The notes beneath the pieces are model-generated. The model saw nothing but the letters and a program-made list of their open reading frames with translations, did not search any database and had not been told where the DNA came from. Below are positions 1 through 12,229 of a stretch of DNA of 64,000 bases, piece by piece (position 1 is the stretch's first letter; each line of letters opens with the position of its first letter). The stretch is from Cydia pomonella (Eukaryota; Arthropoda; Insecta; Lepidoptera; Tortricidae): positions 868,001-932,000 of the forward strand of contig NC_084716.1 of assembly GCF_033807575.1 (NCBI RefSeq), in the 5' to 3' direction. The position numbers and the translations under genes are program-made.

Positions 1-660
1 ATACGAGTACATATTTTATACCAGCCTTACTAGGAGGGGGCATGAATATCAATCAACCAATTTATTTAAAATATAATTCTATTTAGATATTTAAAAAAAA
101 AACACGTAATGCACGTAACGTTCTATGGCATGAAACACCAAGCAGAACACTAAATATATTTTCATTCCAACATTTAGGTATGTCTCTTGCAATATTTCGA
201 CGTCATATTTATTTTTCTAAATGAGGGGGATGCTACCCTACTGAATATTTGAGTATGCTCTTCCCTTTTACATATTTAACGGTTAAACTCTACTGTCTCT
301 CGTAAAATAAAATTAATAAAACCTCTTTTGACAACGTCTGCTCCACGGGATTATATGGACCATTATCTAAATTAAAATATATCGGAGAAAATTAATAACG
401 ACTGTAGCTTCTTACTTTATTACAATTCGCTCGTAAAATGCGAAAAAGATACTAAAAAGCCATTTACAGGACATAATGGTTGGTTTTTAATTAAAATGCC
501 GGCGTTTCGTTCGAAGGATTTTATTAGAGATTTCGCTCGAGTTATATTTTGTTTATGAAATATTTAGCAAGTATTTAATTTTCTTTTTTCGTATTTAGCT
601 TGTTTCTGTGTTTATGATTCACAGCGTGCAAGACCAACTTACTATTGGAAAACTTAATTG

Positions 661-745
661 ATTATTTATTTATTTATTGTTTATTTTCTTGTATCTTTTT
701 ACTGAAGTGTGCCAATATAGAGTATTCTATCTATCTATTTCAATA
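661..745 (+). repeat. RTE-like LINE 3' end fragment
   Basis: The stretch ends in GTGCCAATATAGAGTATTC followed by a short (TCTA)n tail. The same 3' end recurs at 21,772-21,890 on this strand and at 45,480-45,620 on the other strand. A shared end with a tetranucleotide tail is what 5'-truncated RTE-type LINEs leave behind. Only the terminal 85 bases are present. The RTE label is an inference; that it is a repeat is seen directly. Confidence 0.55.
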
Positions 746-820
746 AATCAATTAGGTGCTGAGTCATTGATGTTTTCTATGAATATAAGTATGTATTTAT
801 CTATGTACATACGTATGTAC

Positions 821-928
821 GAGTATATCGTCGCTTAGTACCCATAGTACTAGCTTTGCTTAGTTTGGGGCTAGGTTGATTTGTGTAAGATTGTCCCCAA
901 ATATTTATTTATATTATATTTATTAAGT
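821..928 (+). repeat. SINE-A 3' tail fragment
   Basis: This is a degraded 3' portion of the commonest SINE in the window (here called SINE-A). It keeps the ATCGTCGCTTAGTACCC segment, TTTGTGTAAGATTGTCC, and the AT-rich ATTTATTTAT tail. The tRNA-like head is missing. Better copies lie at 21,711-22,079 and 24,843-25,496 in the opposite orientation. Confidence 0.55.
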
Positions 929-1758
929 TGGCTCAACAATTAAAGACGGTCCCGTACCAAGTTTAAAAATGCAAATCTAATAAAATACTTATATTTCACA
1001 TTTCATGATGGAATAAAATTCATCACAAGTTTTAATAGTTATGTCGCCCAAATTGCACGAAACCAATTTTATTTTTCTTCAAATAAAATATATTACAGTT
1101 TGAAACGAATCGAAATGTAAAAGGAACGAATGGACATCAGAACAATGCAATTGCAAGTTTCAATTGATAGGTTTCTAGTCGGCCATCGGGCCGGGTAATA
1201 GGCGCAGGCTGCAAAGGTAAATAAAATGAAAAACTCGTCCTTTGTCAGGCTAGATTTAAGGTTACATTCGAATTGCGGCATTAGATTTACTGCATTATAA
1301 GTTGCGGCCAAATCCATCTGCGGGAAATTCCGTACACGCACTTTTGTACACAAAATACTTACTTAATAGTACTTTTATCGAAAAACCATCGATAATTGAG
1401 TTCATCCATATAGGAATTTCTTACCTGTCATTAGATTTTGCGCCTTGAAATCTATGTCTCAGATGTCAGTCCATAATAAATTCACATAAAATTCGTAACC
1501 TCATGTTACAATGAAGCCTCATTTTTTATGTGACCCAAGCAGCTCGACGCCCACGACTGTATAGGGGTCATCTGAATTACATTAGAATACACGTACAAAA
1601 TACGAGTACCATGTTTGTTAACTATTTTATTCTTTGAATAAATAATTCATAATTGTAAAATGAACCTGTTAAATTTACTGTTTCAGTATATGCAGAGTAA
1701 GCGTAGATGGACTCTGAGAACAGAGTATAATACATATAATAAGTAAATCAATATTGTA
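929..1758. other. No gene seen
   Basis: AT-rich sequence. An 86-codon open frame lies on the minus strand at 1,093-1,353, but it has no recognisable motif, no splice context and no codon pattern that separates it from chance. I see no repeat with a partner elsewhere in the window. Confidence 0.4.
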
Positions 1759-1965
1759 TACCCAGTCCCACAGTAAGCTCAAAGAGGGTTGTGTTGTGGG
1801 TACTAGACGATATAAATAATAGATAGAAAAAGATAAATACTTTACTATATAGAAAATATCCGTAACTCAGGAACAAATATCTGTGATAAATACACGACTA
1901 AATGCCCTTACCAGGATTTGAGCCCGGGACCTCCTACTTTGTAGGCAGGGTCACCACTAAACAGG
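1759..1965 (-). repeat. tRNA-derived SINE (SINE-A), near full length
   Basis: Read on the minus strand, a tRNA-like head comes first, with a B box close to GGTTCAAATCC (here GGCTCAAATCC, about 1,911-1,924). It is followed by GGTAAGGGCAT, a middle body, and the 3' domain ending GAGCTTACTGTGGGAC. The A-box region is degraded by a small deletion. The Pol III type is inferred from the boxes; it is a retroposon and not a tRNA gene. Confidence 0.7.
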
Positions 1966-2384
1966 TAAACATACTTCAGCTTTTAGCATTTGATATAAAT
2001 AACTTTCTATCAATATTACCTATTTTACCTCCATTGTTCAGCGCAAGACAACAATACGTCTAGACAGATCATTAAAACTTACTTAAGTACTGTTTTCTCC
2101 CTTTAACCATTTCACTTCAACACACACATTGTTCTCATTAAGGACGTACAGCTTCATTTTTGAACTAATTTTAGTCCCTGACTTTACGTAAAATTCGTTT
2201 ATAACAATACTGTGTAATAAACTTAAATCAACCTAGGTCCTGATTCAGATTTAATGATTTGTTGCGGTTATGATCTCATATTGACAAGACCTTGAAAATC
2301 GCTCTCGCTGATCGGTGCATGCGGAATGAAGTAAAAATCATGCGTGAGAAGCGCTCCCCAAGACGGCCGTCAAAGTAAACCAGA

Positions 2385-2572
2385 TAAATAAATAATAAAT
2401 AAATATTATCGTTCATTCTTACACAAATTGACTAAGCCCCACAGTAAGGTCAAGAAGGCTTGTGTTGTGGGTACTCAAACGACGAAATATATAAATACTT
2501 AAATACATAGAAAACACCCATTAATCAGGAAAAAATATATGTGCTAATCACACAAAGAAATAAACCAAATAA
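2385..2572 (-). repeat. SINE-A, 3' two thirds
   Basis: On the minus strand this covers the body and 3' tail of SINE-A, from the TTTGTGTGATTAGCAC region to the (ATTT)n end at 2,385-2,400. The tRNA-like head with the A and B boxes is absent, so the copy is truncated at its 5' end, as is usual for retroposons. Confidence 0.65.
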
Positions 2573-3004
2573 GTTAAAATATTAGTGTAGACGACAATAT
2601 ATTATAATATTTATAATTTATTATTAATAAATACTCAGAAAACACTCATCATAACTCAACAACGAAAGGTGTCTAAGAAACACTTTAATAAACAGTCAGT
2701 GTTACCTACAACTAAGCTTCATATTCTGAGATAATAATATCATATACACAATAAAACAAAATTCAACATTAATAATGTTTCATTCCTTTCGCTTATTAAT
2801 AGCTTTGCACTTAAAACACGACTCATTGTTTCAAGATTTCTTAAATAGAAAATTCATCAAGCTCTGCGGGTGCATGTATTATTCATGGCCCAAGTAAGAA
2901 CTCCCGAAACACCGATTTGGCCGGGGTCCATTAAAATCTCGGAGGGAATTTAAATAAAGTAGGCTGTTACAATATCTGCCGCACCATTCATTGTCTCGAG
3001 ATAA

Positions 3005-3100
3005 CTGAAACCTGACGAAGCCCTCCAGAGGTAGGGGCCGGATTGGAACCGACGTCTAGCTATCGCGGCACACTCTGCCATCCGTGGCCATCTTAGAAAG
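3005..3100 (-). repeat. tRNA-derived SINE head (second family, SINE-B)
   Basis: On the minus strand, GGCAGAGTGTG (A-box-like) is followed by GGTTCCAATCC (B box, about 3,043-3,053). Next comes the segment CTCTGGAGGGCTTCGTCAGG, which also occurs in related form at 22,081-22,145 (CACTGGAGGGCTTC). The overlapping 76-codon open frame at 2,950-3,180 is a shadow of this repeat. Confidence 0.55.
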
Positions 3101-3404
3101 ACTAGGCGTCTCTGATCAACTCTAAGGGCGAGCAGTATTTTAACGTTTTGCATATTAAGAATGCCGATTGGTCCACACACGACCCTACGATGTTTGGTTT
3201 CCCAACCGGCGATATTCGTTTTCGCTTACATTGACTGGATTCCATGTGGATGAGATACTAAAACCATCGTCCCGATTGAACTTGTTAGAGTCAGACCAAG
3301 ATAATTTGGCAGCGATTTTGATAGCCCAGCCTCTGTAAGTGTTAAGTAAATTGTTTTTATTCATATTGTTTTTATTTAAGCGTATGGCATTTTTGTCAGT
3401 CGTT

Positions 3405-3670
3405 TTATAGCGTTAAGGTTAAATCCTGCATCCATTGGATTACGTCACCGTCAAGGGTGAACAAGTCTGCTGGATCTCCATCGTATTTATGAAGCGCGCA
3501 GTCCGGAACAATATGCGTAACATCCTGCTCCGCAGCACCACACTCACACTTCGGAGACTCCACCCAGCCGCTTTGTGCAGGAACGCTCGTGAGCGTCCAC
3601 AACCGGTTCTCAGTCTGTTCAGCTGACACCATTCTTTTCTAGGCAGTAAAAAGCCAGGTGGTTTCACTGT
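3405..3670 (-). pseudogene. LINE ORF2 C-terminal fragment (Jockey/R1-like), frameshifted
   Basis: Two minus-strand frames join to give a typical non-LTR retrotransposon C-terminus. One frame reads LNRLRTGCGRSRAFLHK; after a frameshift the other reads KCECGAAEQDVTHIVPDC, the cysteine/histidine knuckle that follows the reverse transcriptase in Jockey- and R1-type ORF2 proteins. The frame ends shortly after, near position 3,405. No other part of an ORF2 is adjacent. It is a dead 5'-truncated copy and not a host gene; clade assignment is uncertain. Confidence 0.7.
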
Positions 3671-4588
3671 AGGACTTATAGTAGCGCCCAGATTTTCGTG
3701 AGGCTTGTCTCTCCGCTTTTTTTTCCAAGTTGTAGATGTGTTGAACTGACAGTTGATTAGAGTTCGTGCCGGATATGGTATGAAGGGTGCCGAGATTTTA
3801 TAATTTCATAGAAGTTTAACGTTTAAAATGAAGAAGAAAACAGCTACTTGAATTGAAGTTCGGGAAGCCATCGAAAAACATGCATATCTAGAATTTCACT
3901 CAGTACTCAGTATTGCTGTGGTAGATATTAGTTAAGTAGAATAGAAACACACTTCATCTATAGGACGGGGTAACTCGACCTCGTGAATTAATGATCATCA
4001 CATCACATAAATTATAATCTGTTCAAGTATGTATTATTCACATGTAGCATTATTAATCTCATTAAATGTACCTTTAGAACGAGATATATCTATCCAATAT
4101 TGTTTCACGTGGCTCATCACTTACCCAGTAGATGAAACACATACTCGTAACACAAGTAATTGATAACAATGAGTAGACATTGGCGGTTTCAAACTAATTA
4201 ATTTATAATGAGTTGTGTCCTCCAACGCGTTATCATGTCGTAAATCTACGAATCGAATTATTGGATTAAATTGGATACAAGTAAGCAATGAAGCTTAAAA
4301 CAATTTAACAGCCTGCTCTCTGACATCAGACAGGAAGCCAACATAGTTAAGTTTGGTAAAAAGCTACGTAGTTACCTTGTAAACTGCATAAAATAATTAT
4401 TAAGCATATAGATATAGAAACGAATCTCATTGTAATATAAATATAAATATAAGAGAGTAGAGACTGCACGATCCCACAGTCAAACCGTGTAAACTGTTTT
4501 GTGGGACTCCGTATCTGTTTGAGATGTATCATTTTATGTTAGTAATAAATAAATAAATAAATATATATATATAATAAGTATCCTCAAA

Positions 4589-4732
4589 TCCTCACCATGA
4601 GTTTTACGCGACCTTGAACGCTAGCGACTGCGTCAACTCAAACGCAGTGCATCACGCTTACGAGGGAGATGCATTATGAGTTACTTTTGCAGTCGCTAGC
4701 GAATACATCAGTGTCAAGTTCGTGGTAAGGAT
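4589..4732. mobile_element. MITE with 44-bp imperfect inverted ends
   Basis: The outer 44 bases at each side are imperfect inverted copies. The best preserved part is CGCTAGCGACTGC (left about 4,619-4,631) against GCAGTCGCTAGCG (right about 4,689-4,701). Total length is about 144 bp. No target duplication is clear, so the superfamily is not assigned. Confidence 0.5.
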
Positions 4733-4771
4733 AATGTTCTTAATGTGGTTTTCACCTACGAAATCGACTTA

Positions 4772-4916
4772 TCATCACTACATATTATAAAACAAAGTCG
4801 CTTTCCGTTATCTGTCTGTCCCTATGCATGCTTAGATCTTTAAACTACGCAACGGATTTTGATGCGGTTTTTTAAATGTATAATAAATACCGTGCGAATC
4901 CGGGGCGGGTCGCTAG
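4772..4916 (+). mobile_element. Short non-autonomous Helitron-like element
   Basis: It starts TCATCACTACATATTATAAA after an A and ends GGGTCGCTAG before a T. This matches Helitron rules: a 5' TC, a 3' CTRR, insertion between A and T, and no target duplication. The AAACAAAGTCGCTTTCCG and ACGGATTTTGATGCGG segments are, as I recall, common in arthropod genomes. At 145 bp it is internally deleted and encodes nothing. The Helitron call rests on the ends alone. Confidence 0.5.
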
Positions 4917-6020
4917 TGACTGTTTAACTCATAATGTGGAGTCTGTACAGTTAGTCTATGTTTCAGATAGATTACATATAGGTAATCAAATGCAAATGAA
5001 TTCAGACTTGAATGTCTGAGGTCATTAAAATTGGAGGAGCAGAGAGATCAGTATCTTAGTTCATTGTCTATAATTATTAACGGAATGTTCGCACATTAGT
5101 TGCAAAGGGTACTTTAAAGTACCTATCAGTATTGCCATTATAATTAATATTACTATTAAAGAATGAGTTCAAGATAATTTATAAAAGTGTAAGGGTAAAG
5201 TTTAGTATCTTTCATTTCTGACAATGTAATAGATTTGGCTTGAGAGAGTTATTATATTTATTTATTTAAAAGCATGTCTATACATAGGTGACGAATGACG
5301 ATGACAACTATAAAGTTCATTGAGAAGTTCAGTCTAGTTAGGTCAAGTAGGGTCTTATTTGAAAGAGCTGGAGTTGTACTCGTAACGTCCAAAACAATTT
5401 TTATTTTATTTTTTAAGCATAAAAAGATATATGTATAAAAGTGTAAAACATAATACAATATCCCCTTTATTTCCGAAGCTTACAAAGAAAAGTTATGATT
5501 TTTATTGCAAATCTATATTTTCTCCTCTATCTTGTTTGCAATGAAAATGGCTTTTTATTTATGACCTAAATATAGATCTCGCTGAGTATTGCTTAAAACA
5601 ATAACCTACTTTCACCAACTTTGTTTTTCCTCATAAAACCTCTCGAGCAAAAAAAAAGTTTCATAAGTTTTTATTTAAAAACGGAGTATCAAATTAGATC
5701 GGAAAAACATTTTGTTTTCACGTTTAACAATTTAACACAACAAGGAAATTACGGAAGTGTGCGAAACATAAATAAACGTCATTCGACGACTTCCGGCGGC
5801 GATTGATTTCCCTTGTTTACAAACACGAGTTGTGAGCCGATGATGGAGAGAGAGAAGGCAATATCTACATCTCTCTGTCTCTCAGATTGTTCGTCTGGAA
5901 AATGAACTATTTGGAGTTGGTTGAAAGTTACCGGGCGTTGTCGTAAGGAGGTAGTTATTACTCGTACTTGATTCGTTTTTTACTCAGAATCAATACAACA
6001 AAAATAGTAATATTAAATAG
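4917..6020. other. No gene seen
   Basis: AT-rich sequence with short, unconvincing open frames (66 codons at 5,258-5,458 minus; 61 codons at 5,621-5,806 plus). A somewhat less AT-rich patch near 5,770-5,950 contains short GAGA-type runs. I find no repeat partner, RNA gene or exon with good splice signals. Confidence 0.4.
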
Positions 6021-6228
6021 TAAGGGCCTGTCTCACAATATCCATGTAAAGTCCTAAATAAGCTACTTGCCACTTATCTGACTAATAAGTCGTCGTTGGC
6101 TTTTCACAATCTTCAAATAAGCCTAACTGGCAGATAAAGTGCTAAATTTTGCAGGAAGTTTTATCTGGCAGTTAATTTATTTGTTGACTATCCATCCAAT
6201 ACTTTACTTGGACATTGTGAGCCTCTTA
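6021..6228. mobile_element. MITE (GGGCCTGT...CACAAT family), copy 1
   Basis: The left end GGGCCTGTCTCACAATATCC and the right end GGACATTGTGAGCCTC are imperfect inverted repeats flanked by TAA/TTA-like sequence. A second, rearranged copy lies at 35,782-35,980 and shares AATAAGCTACTTGCCACTTA and the AACTGCCAGATAAAACT segment (inverted). The element has no coding capacity. Confidence 0.6.
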
Positions 6229-6599
6229 ATATAATAAAAGTGACCTTATTTATATTTATATCAGTTTTATTCTTCTTTGAACTTTAGCTTAATATCTCAT
6301 TATTAGTTCTTTAGTTCATATTACAAATAGGTAATTAGGTACCAAGTTTTATTCCAGCCGCTTACATATTCGTTTGATATTCCTCGTTATGAAAGCAGGT
6401 TTTCTACCGGTAGTTCATCGCGTTGGTTTTTTTATTTACATTACATTTCAGTTATCTTTGTCAAATAATTGGGTTCAGAACTTTTAAATGATAGGTTTAG
6501 GGTTCATTAAGGCAAAATCGTTGCATTACATTAAAAAAAGAATCAAAGATTCAAAGAATTTATTTGCATAGAACGCATCAGTTATATGAAGATGTTACA

Positions 6600-6850
6600 A
6601 GATAAAAGAAGTTCGTGCATTCAGATTCAGATTAGATTTATCTATAAATATAGGTGCCACAGATAAATATTGCTTTTCCGGCATCATTACCCAACCCTCA
6701 CCACCCTCACCAGGACAACATAACCAAAGGACATCAAATAATCCGCGGGCGCTCAAATCAAATCGCCCTCCGACAAAAATGGTTGCGCCTCTGCGGGCGA
6801 CAGTTCCATTGCGTATTGATTCGCTCATCTTCTAGCTGGCGTTGACGAAT
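6600..6850 (-). repeat. Unclassified GC-richer block, probably a dispersed repeat
   Basis: The minus strand has a 77-codon frame reading through VARRGATIFVGGRFDLSARG. I recall similar sequence as a scattered repeat in moth genomes, but there is no second copy in this window to prove it. The sequence is more GC-rich than its surroundings. No terminal repeats or target duplications were found. It could also be a fragment of a coding exon, although no splice signals frame it. Confidence 0.3.
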
Positions 6851-7538
6851 GCTTAGAAACGTATGGGATGGCCTAGTTCTACAAAATACCAGTACATCTT
6901 GAACTACAGATTTTGCTCAACTTTTGTATAGGTCGAAATTACCGCGTTGAATGATTTCGAAAAATTTCACAGTTTTGTTGAAAGCACGAAATTTTCCATT
7001 TTCAAAATTAAATTTCTCCTTTATTTCCCTGAAATTTTCGAGATCTTTTTTCCAACTGGTTGGAAACTTTTCGCACCTTGCACATGTGTAGGTCATATCC
7101 CGAAATAGCGTATAAAAAGCATGCTTAGTATGCGAGCGCTTACACTGGTTTTTCTGAACCTGGATGTAGTCGTTGCTCGGTAGGCGTTTGAAATACCGGT
7201 CGCCGAACGGAAGAAACGCATTGCTTGTTAGAAAACCTTATACCATCTTATTAAGGCCTAGAATTAGTCAGTGAATTGTGGGATACGGGACAGATCAGGG
7301 GTCGGCATTGGGTCACTGTGTTATCTGTATTCCCTTATTTGGGGAGTGAGGCTTTCGCAAAATATTATGTTCTATAGTATAAAATGAAGGTAGTACCTAA
7401 ATATGTAAAAAGGAGATAGTGAGACAACCTGATGCTAAGATAAAGACGCGGGTCCATAACAAGTTAAAAAGGACTCGAGCTTCGATAACCGAGGACTCAA
7501 AGGAGTCGAGTCTTAACATACACTCATTGGGTATTTAA

Positions 7539-7657
7539 CCTTTTCAACGCCACACGTATCGTACGCGGCGCGTAATCGTGAACCTTGTCGGTACGCATGA
7601 AGGTCGATATTGGGCTGTAGCCGCGCGCGTCATATGACGTCTTTGGCGGTCAAAAGG
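7539..7657. mobile_element. TTAA-flanked MITE (piggyBac-like target)
   Basis: It is 119 bp long, starting CCTTTTCAACGCC and ending GGCGGTCAAAAGG, and is flanked on both sides by TTAA (7,535-7,538 and 7,658-7,661). A TTAA duplication with CC...GG ends is the target rule of piggyBac-type elements. The interior is CpG-rich (CGTACGCGGCGCG). No transposase is present. Confidence 0.65.
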
Positions 7658-8094
7658 TTAAACGATTGAAGAGTGAAACTGCACAGTGAAGGCCAATACC
7701 CGTGCCCAGTGGAACTTTACATGAGCGGAAGTGGGTCGGTTATACCCGAATACACTTTATCAACATTATTAGACAAAATGTATTCCCTGACTGTAAAATC
7801 GATGAGCTAGCGCTCGAGTGTGACACGGAACTATATAATAGAAGCTTCTAAAACTGATTTTGATCGCTCCATACGTCAGGATCGAAGTATTTTCCGCTTG
7901 CGACTCCGTAGAGATATATTGCAGTATTATTTGGATACATGAGGCGCTGTTCGGCAGTCAAGCGAGTAGCATGTGGCTCAGGGTTTCTGTTTGCTGTATA
8001 TTAACTTAACCGTCCCATTACATTGAACTGATACAGAACTCACAGCCCAATCCGTGGAAAATAGAACTTTGAAGTTTAAAAGTTACTTCTTGCA

Positions 8095-8290
8095 TCGCAC
8101 GCTAAACTGTAGAATGAAATGTCGCCCGCGGTATTTCTGAACCGATATTCACGTCAAACCTTCAAGGAAAGAGCGCATTACCCTATCTTGAAGACTGGAA
8201 ACGTACTTGAAAGTGTTGTAGGTATATATGGGCGACGGGAATTGCTTAATATCTTGTTTCGTCTGCTTGTTTGCCTTCTACGAGTATATC
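8095..8290 (+). pseudogene. LINE C-terminus plus 3' UTR remnant
   Basis: The sequence resembles the end of a LINE ORF2 whose better copy is at 22,768-23,000 (TGTCGCCCGCGGTATTTC here; TGTCACCCGCGTTATTTC there). It continues into a 3' UTR shared with 24,170-24,350 and, inverted, with 31,163-31,285 (GTCTGCTCGTTTGCC). It is heavily decayed, with several stops and frameshifts. Confidence 0.55.
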
Positions 8291-8339
8291 ATTAAAAAAT
8301 ACTATCTATATGTACGAGTATGAGAATGCTTTGATCAAA

Positions 8340-8428
8340 ATATAATAAATAAATATTATAGGACATTATTACACAAATTGACTTAAGTCTCACAGTAAGC
8401 TCAATAAGGCTTGTTGTTGTGGGTACTG
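8340..8428 (-). repeat. SINE-A 3' domain only
   Basis: Minus-strand 3' end of SINE-A: the GAGCTTACTGTGAGAC segment and the AATATTTATTTATTAT tail. It is truncated abruptly after the GTACCCACAACAACAAGCC portion. Confidence 0.65.
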
Positions 8429-10033
8429 TGAAGGTTGGAAACCTTCAGTCTCTTGATTGATAACTGGCAACGATTGTTTGAATTCAGAACTATCGCCCTG
8501 CTGAAGGAATAAAGATCTGCAGGCGATTTGATTCTGAAAGTTGCAAGCATCTGTGTTAGTCGACATTATTGTATTTCGTTTATGAAGAAAAAAATATATT
8601 ATCATAAAATAAGAATCTACCTGGAGCGTTTACATTCCACACCTCAGCTAGACCGTATCTCTTTTACAGTACTTATACAACGATATACATATATAACCAT
8701 GATTTAAGAACCAATTCATCTCCATCCCATCATAATCATTCAATTTCTAGGTAGTTTGTGTTTCCCAACTACGAAGTGAATTATACGGGACGAATGGAGG
8801 CTCATTATCATTAGCGAACGACGGATGCAAGTTGGTACGGGAAGTATATCGTGTGGAAACATGCGATTGTTATCGATGCCTCTACTCGAGCTGGTTCTCG
8901 TTATTTATGAGATCTGCATTGTTGTTTGTAAATACTACTTTGCTGCAAGCTGTTTGCGCGATTTGTCAAAAAAGTTCTACATATTAAACGGGTGATTGTG
9001 AGAGTGAAACATGATGTGAAACATTATCCGTTCCGATGTACGACTAAGAAATTAAAATTTAAAAAGCGCCTTTCTATAATGGTGTTTCATTCATTGTTTA
9101 AATTTTTGTTATTCAAAAGATAACCTTAAACTAAAAAAAAGCACCTGATGCCATAGAGCGCTCTCTAGCAGATATTGGATATCGGATAGGATGATGTTAA
9201 AATGTTCGAAATTTCTGGTACGGCAGCAGTTCTCTTTATTTATGAGATAACTCCAGTAGAACATTAATCAGAAAGAACTACATGGTAGTTCAATATAGAG
9301 TATGAAATGTGTTTGTGAATTGATTATGACGGTTGAAATTATTGTATATATCGACCTTTACTGGACCGTTAGGTGTATTCTGTTTTGACAGTTAATTGTC
9401 TGGATTGGTTATGGATAGCTAGAAGCGTAAGCTTGGTGAAACTTTCTTCGGTATTTTTATATATCTTTATTGAGAAGCGGTTTATATCATAAATAGCGCT
9501 TTTTTTTTGTTTTCCATTGAACGAATGAGTAAAACATGTGGCAACAACCCTGCCAAGGCCGTACAATCCTTACATACCTACAAAAGGTTCCGCCTGTTCT
9601 GGAAGGCTGACGCTTGAAGTTTTCGGATCAAAGTGAATAAGCCTTTAAGTTCATAACATACGAATTACGTCTGTGAATTCAAAATAGGTATGTCGGGTAT
9701 AAACTATAGATCGTGCCATTCACGAAGACGTGCGCCTTAAGTCGTGATATCATCTTATTAAAAGTTAAATTGGACAAATCTGCGCGTAATTGTGGATGAA
9801 CCTTATACTAGGTATATTATACTGTTTGCTTAAACCCGCTGCATGCCGTAGGTAGTTTAAGAACTTGAGAAATGAGAAGTTTGAAATGTTGGCACAAACT
9901 AAAATTAGTTCAGAGCAATATTGTGAGCTGTGAGGATGAACGTCTTGCCGACGTGCAGTAATAAGATGAAATGTTGTTTCAGCAAAAAAATGAGCTTTAA
10001 TACTAAACTGTTAAAATCTTAACATATTATTTT
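8429..10033. other. No gene seen
   Basis: AT-rich DNA with no repeat partner in the window. Open frames reach 65-71 codons on the minus strand with no recognisable motif. The next feature downstream is the acceptor-donor fusion site at 10,098. Confidence 0.4.
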
Positions 10034-10150
10034 GCGGGCTTCTTCGTTGCCTCAGTTAATTTTCCAATAACTAACGTGCTCCATTATTTTGTTACAGGTA
10101 AGTTGTGCAACACCGCAGCAAAGGAAACGAGCTAGCTGAACAAAAACATA
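10034..10150 (+). promoter_or_regulatory. Candidate recursive splice site 1 (acceptor fused to donor)
   Basis: The order is a branch-point-like AATAACTAACG (about 10,066-10,076), a pyrimidine-rich stretch, then TTGTTACAG|GTAAGTTG with the junction between 10,097 and 10,098. An acceptor whose first exonic bases rebuild a strong donor is the known signature of recursive (ratchet) splicing in long insect introns. About 110 bp around it are repeated at 46,312-46,432. The bases after the junction also form a short frame (VSCATPQQRKRAS, then stop), so a small terminal or poison exon is an alternative. It could also be a dispersed repeat that happens to carry these signals. Confidence 0.5.
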
Positions 10151-12200
10151 AGGATACTAGCTTTTGTACGGTGCGACTTGCGCGTAACGTATATACTTTA
10201 TTGATACATTTACCTGTCTATTTGTGTTATTTAGCATTTGTAAAAAAGCCCACGTGAAAGTATCCATTCATAATTTATGGTTATATCTCCGACGCAACTC
10301 AAGGTTGCACCAAAACGTCAGTCACTTTTAAAACGCTATACACAACATTTTTATTGTATGGTAAATTTCCTACTCACAAATGCTGTGCCGACCTCAAGTG
10401 ATTGGGTTATCAATAATTGGAAAAGCCGATGACAAGTGCATTTCTTAGATCACTGCAAACTGGTGTTGATCTGTCCGTCAAGTGTGGCTGGTGGGACTAG
10501 CACAAAGCTACTCTCAAAAAGGACTGCAGAGGTCCTAACGTGAAAAACGAAAATAGGAATTTCTTTATCTGCCTCTCTTTTGATCGAACATACGAGACCA
10601 AATAGAGAAAGCTCAGAAAGTGAATTCTCTCTTTCTTCATTGTCTTGTCACTTCCATGTGGGTGAGCATAGACTTTGCAAATTAAAACCGATAATATTAC
10701 GTTATATCGTCAGTGTTTTCAAAGTAGCCGCACTGTACAATCAGCCCAGTTCGGTGCTCACACGAAACCCCTTGACGATATCAGATGTATGATTGCAACT
10801 TGAAAATGCCCGCATGCAAGCTCGAGTGCAGCATCCGCTTTTGCAATGAATGTTGATATAATGCAACAGACTGCACCGAATGCCCGCGTACTCCTGTACC
10901 ATGAATTTCCATCGAAATATATCAGTTAAAAGCGAGTAATTGAGCTCCGAAATGTTTAGAATCAGTATTTCCTTTAGACCAGGTTTGATTTTATACAACA
11001 ACCCAGCTGGACGCCGGATTTTAACTTTAAAGGTTACCTGGAACTCTGGAAGTGGGTGGAAGATAGTTGTATCTTAATAACCATTTGAGATATACCTATT
11101 ATGAAGTTTAGTGATCAAATTTCACATGCTTATGTTTAATAGATTTTGAGGTATAAAGGGGTTAAAATTGGCGCCAAATGATACGTATACCACAGGAATG
11201 CTGCATCACCAGTATATTTTTATTTATCTTGGCTTGACACGCTGCCGCTAAGACCCTAAATTAACCATAACGATGTTCTTATTCCAGCTGTTAAGAACCT
11301 TATTAGTTTTTTATTAGTGACTTAAAATTCTGAAAAAAGAACCGTCTAAAGCCGTCGCTAGTGAGTACGTCTACTTTGAGCTCATGGTAGGGGTACTAAC
11401 AACACTTACTGACCATTGGTAGACCTTATTATGTACTTGCAATAAGGTCTAAACTTGACAGTCAACTGTGTGGATCATGGTACTGCGCGTACTTGCCAAA
11501 CAAATCGGAAAAGGTCGAGTATCGAGTGTTTATTAACTGACCTCTCTCGCTTGATTATTTTGAAGTCTATTGCCTAGCTAACAAGGGTGGTTTTGTGAAT
11601 AGAGATATCAAGAGCAAGTTCTATGCGGAAGCCTTTATTTGCATCGGTTACACAGTGTCGCAAGCTCAAACACGGTCGATTCCTTCGTAAGAGGCGAGTG
11701 AAGTTTGTGCTGGTCGAGTTCGCTGTCTATGCATAGGGTTGGCTGGCCGAAATATTTTACAGCTTAGCTTTTGTCTGTCAATCTTACGAGCTACGAGTAG
11801 TATCAAATTCAGTTTTTTTATGGCCTGGATCTTTAAGCCAAATCTCGTAGAACAAAACTAGAGACAGGTAAAAAGTCTTACTTGGTGCCATCGAGAAAAA
11901 TGTTTGACAGTTGCCAAATGCCAACCCCATTTACGGTTTGATAAAGCGTTTTATAGTATAGTACAATATTTAGGACGGTTTTCTCGTGGCGTTGTTGTTA
12001 ATTTTCACGTTAAATATGGCAAACAATACCAATAGGATAGTGAAAGATCAGAATCACAATATCCAAAATCCGTGCCACAAACATCTGTATCCACGGAACA
12101 CGGCACAGATTTAGATCGATAAAAAATTTCTTTAGCTCTGATCACGGAACAGCTCTTCCCAGCCCAGCAGAACCCCGTTATTAACAAATGTAGTGTATTG
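10151..12200. other. No gene seen
   Basis: About 2 kb of unremarkable AT-rich sequence. An 86-codon frame at 10,741-11,001 (minus) and a 70-codon frame at 10,580-10,792 (plus) overlap each other and show no family motif. No terminal repeats, RNA genes or strong exon signals were found. Confidence 0.4.
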
Positions 12201-12229
12201 CTGTCTCTGGTTTACGTTTTCGTTTTTCA

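Noticed and set aside
1..640. Possible gene at the window start
   Set aside because: No frame longer than chance, no repeat partner and no splice signals were found in the first 640 bases.
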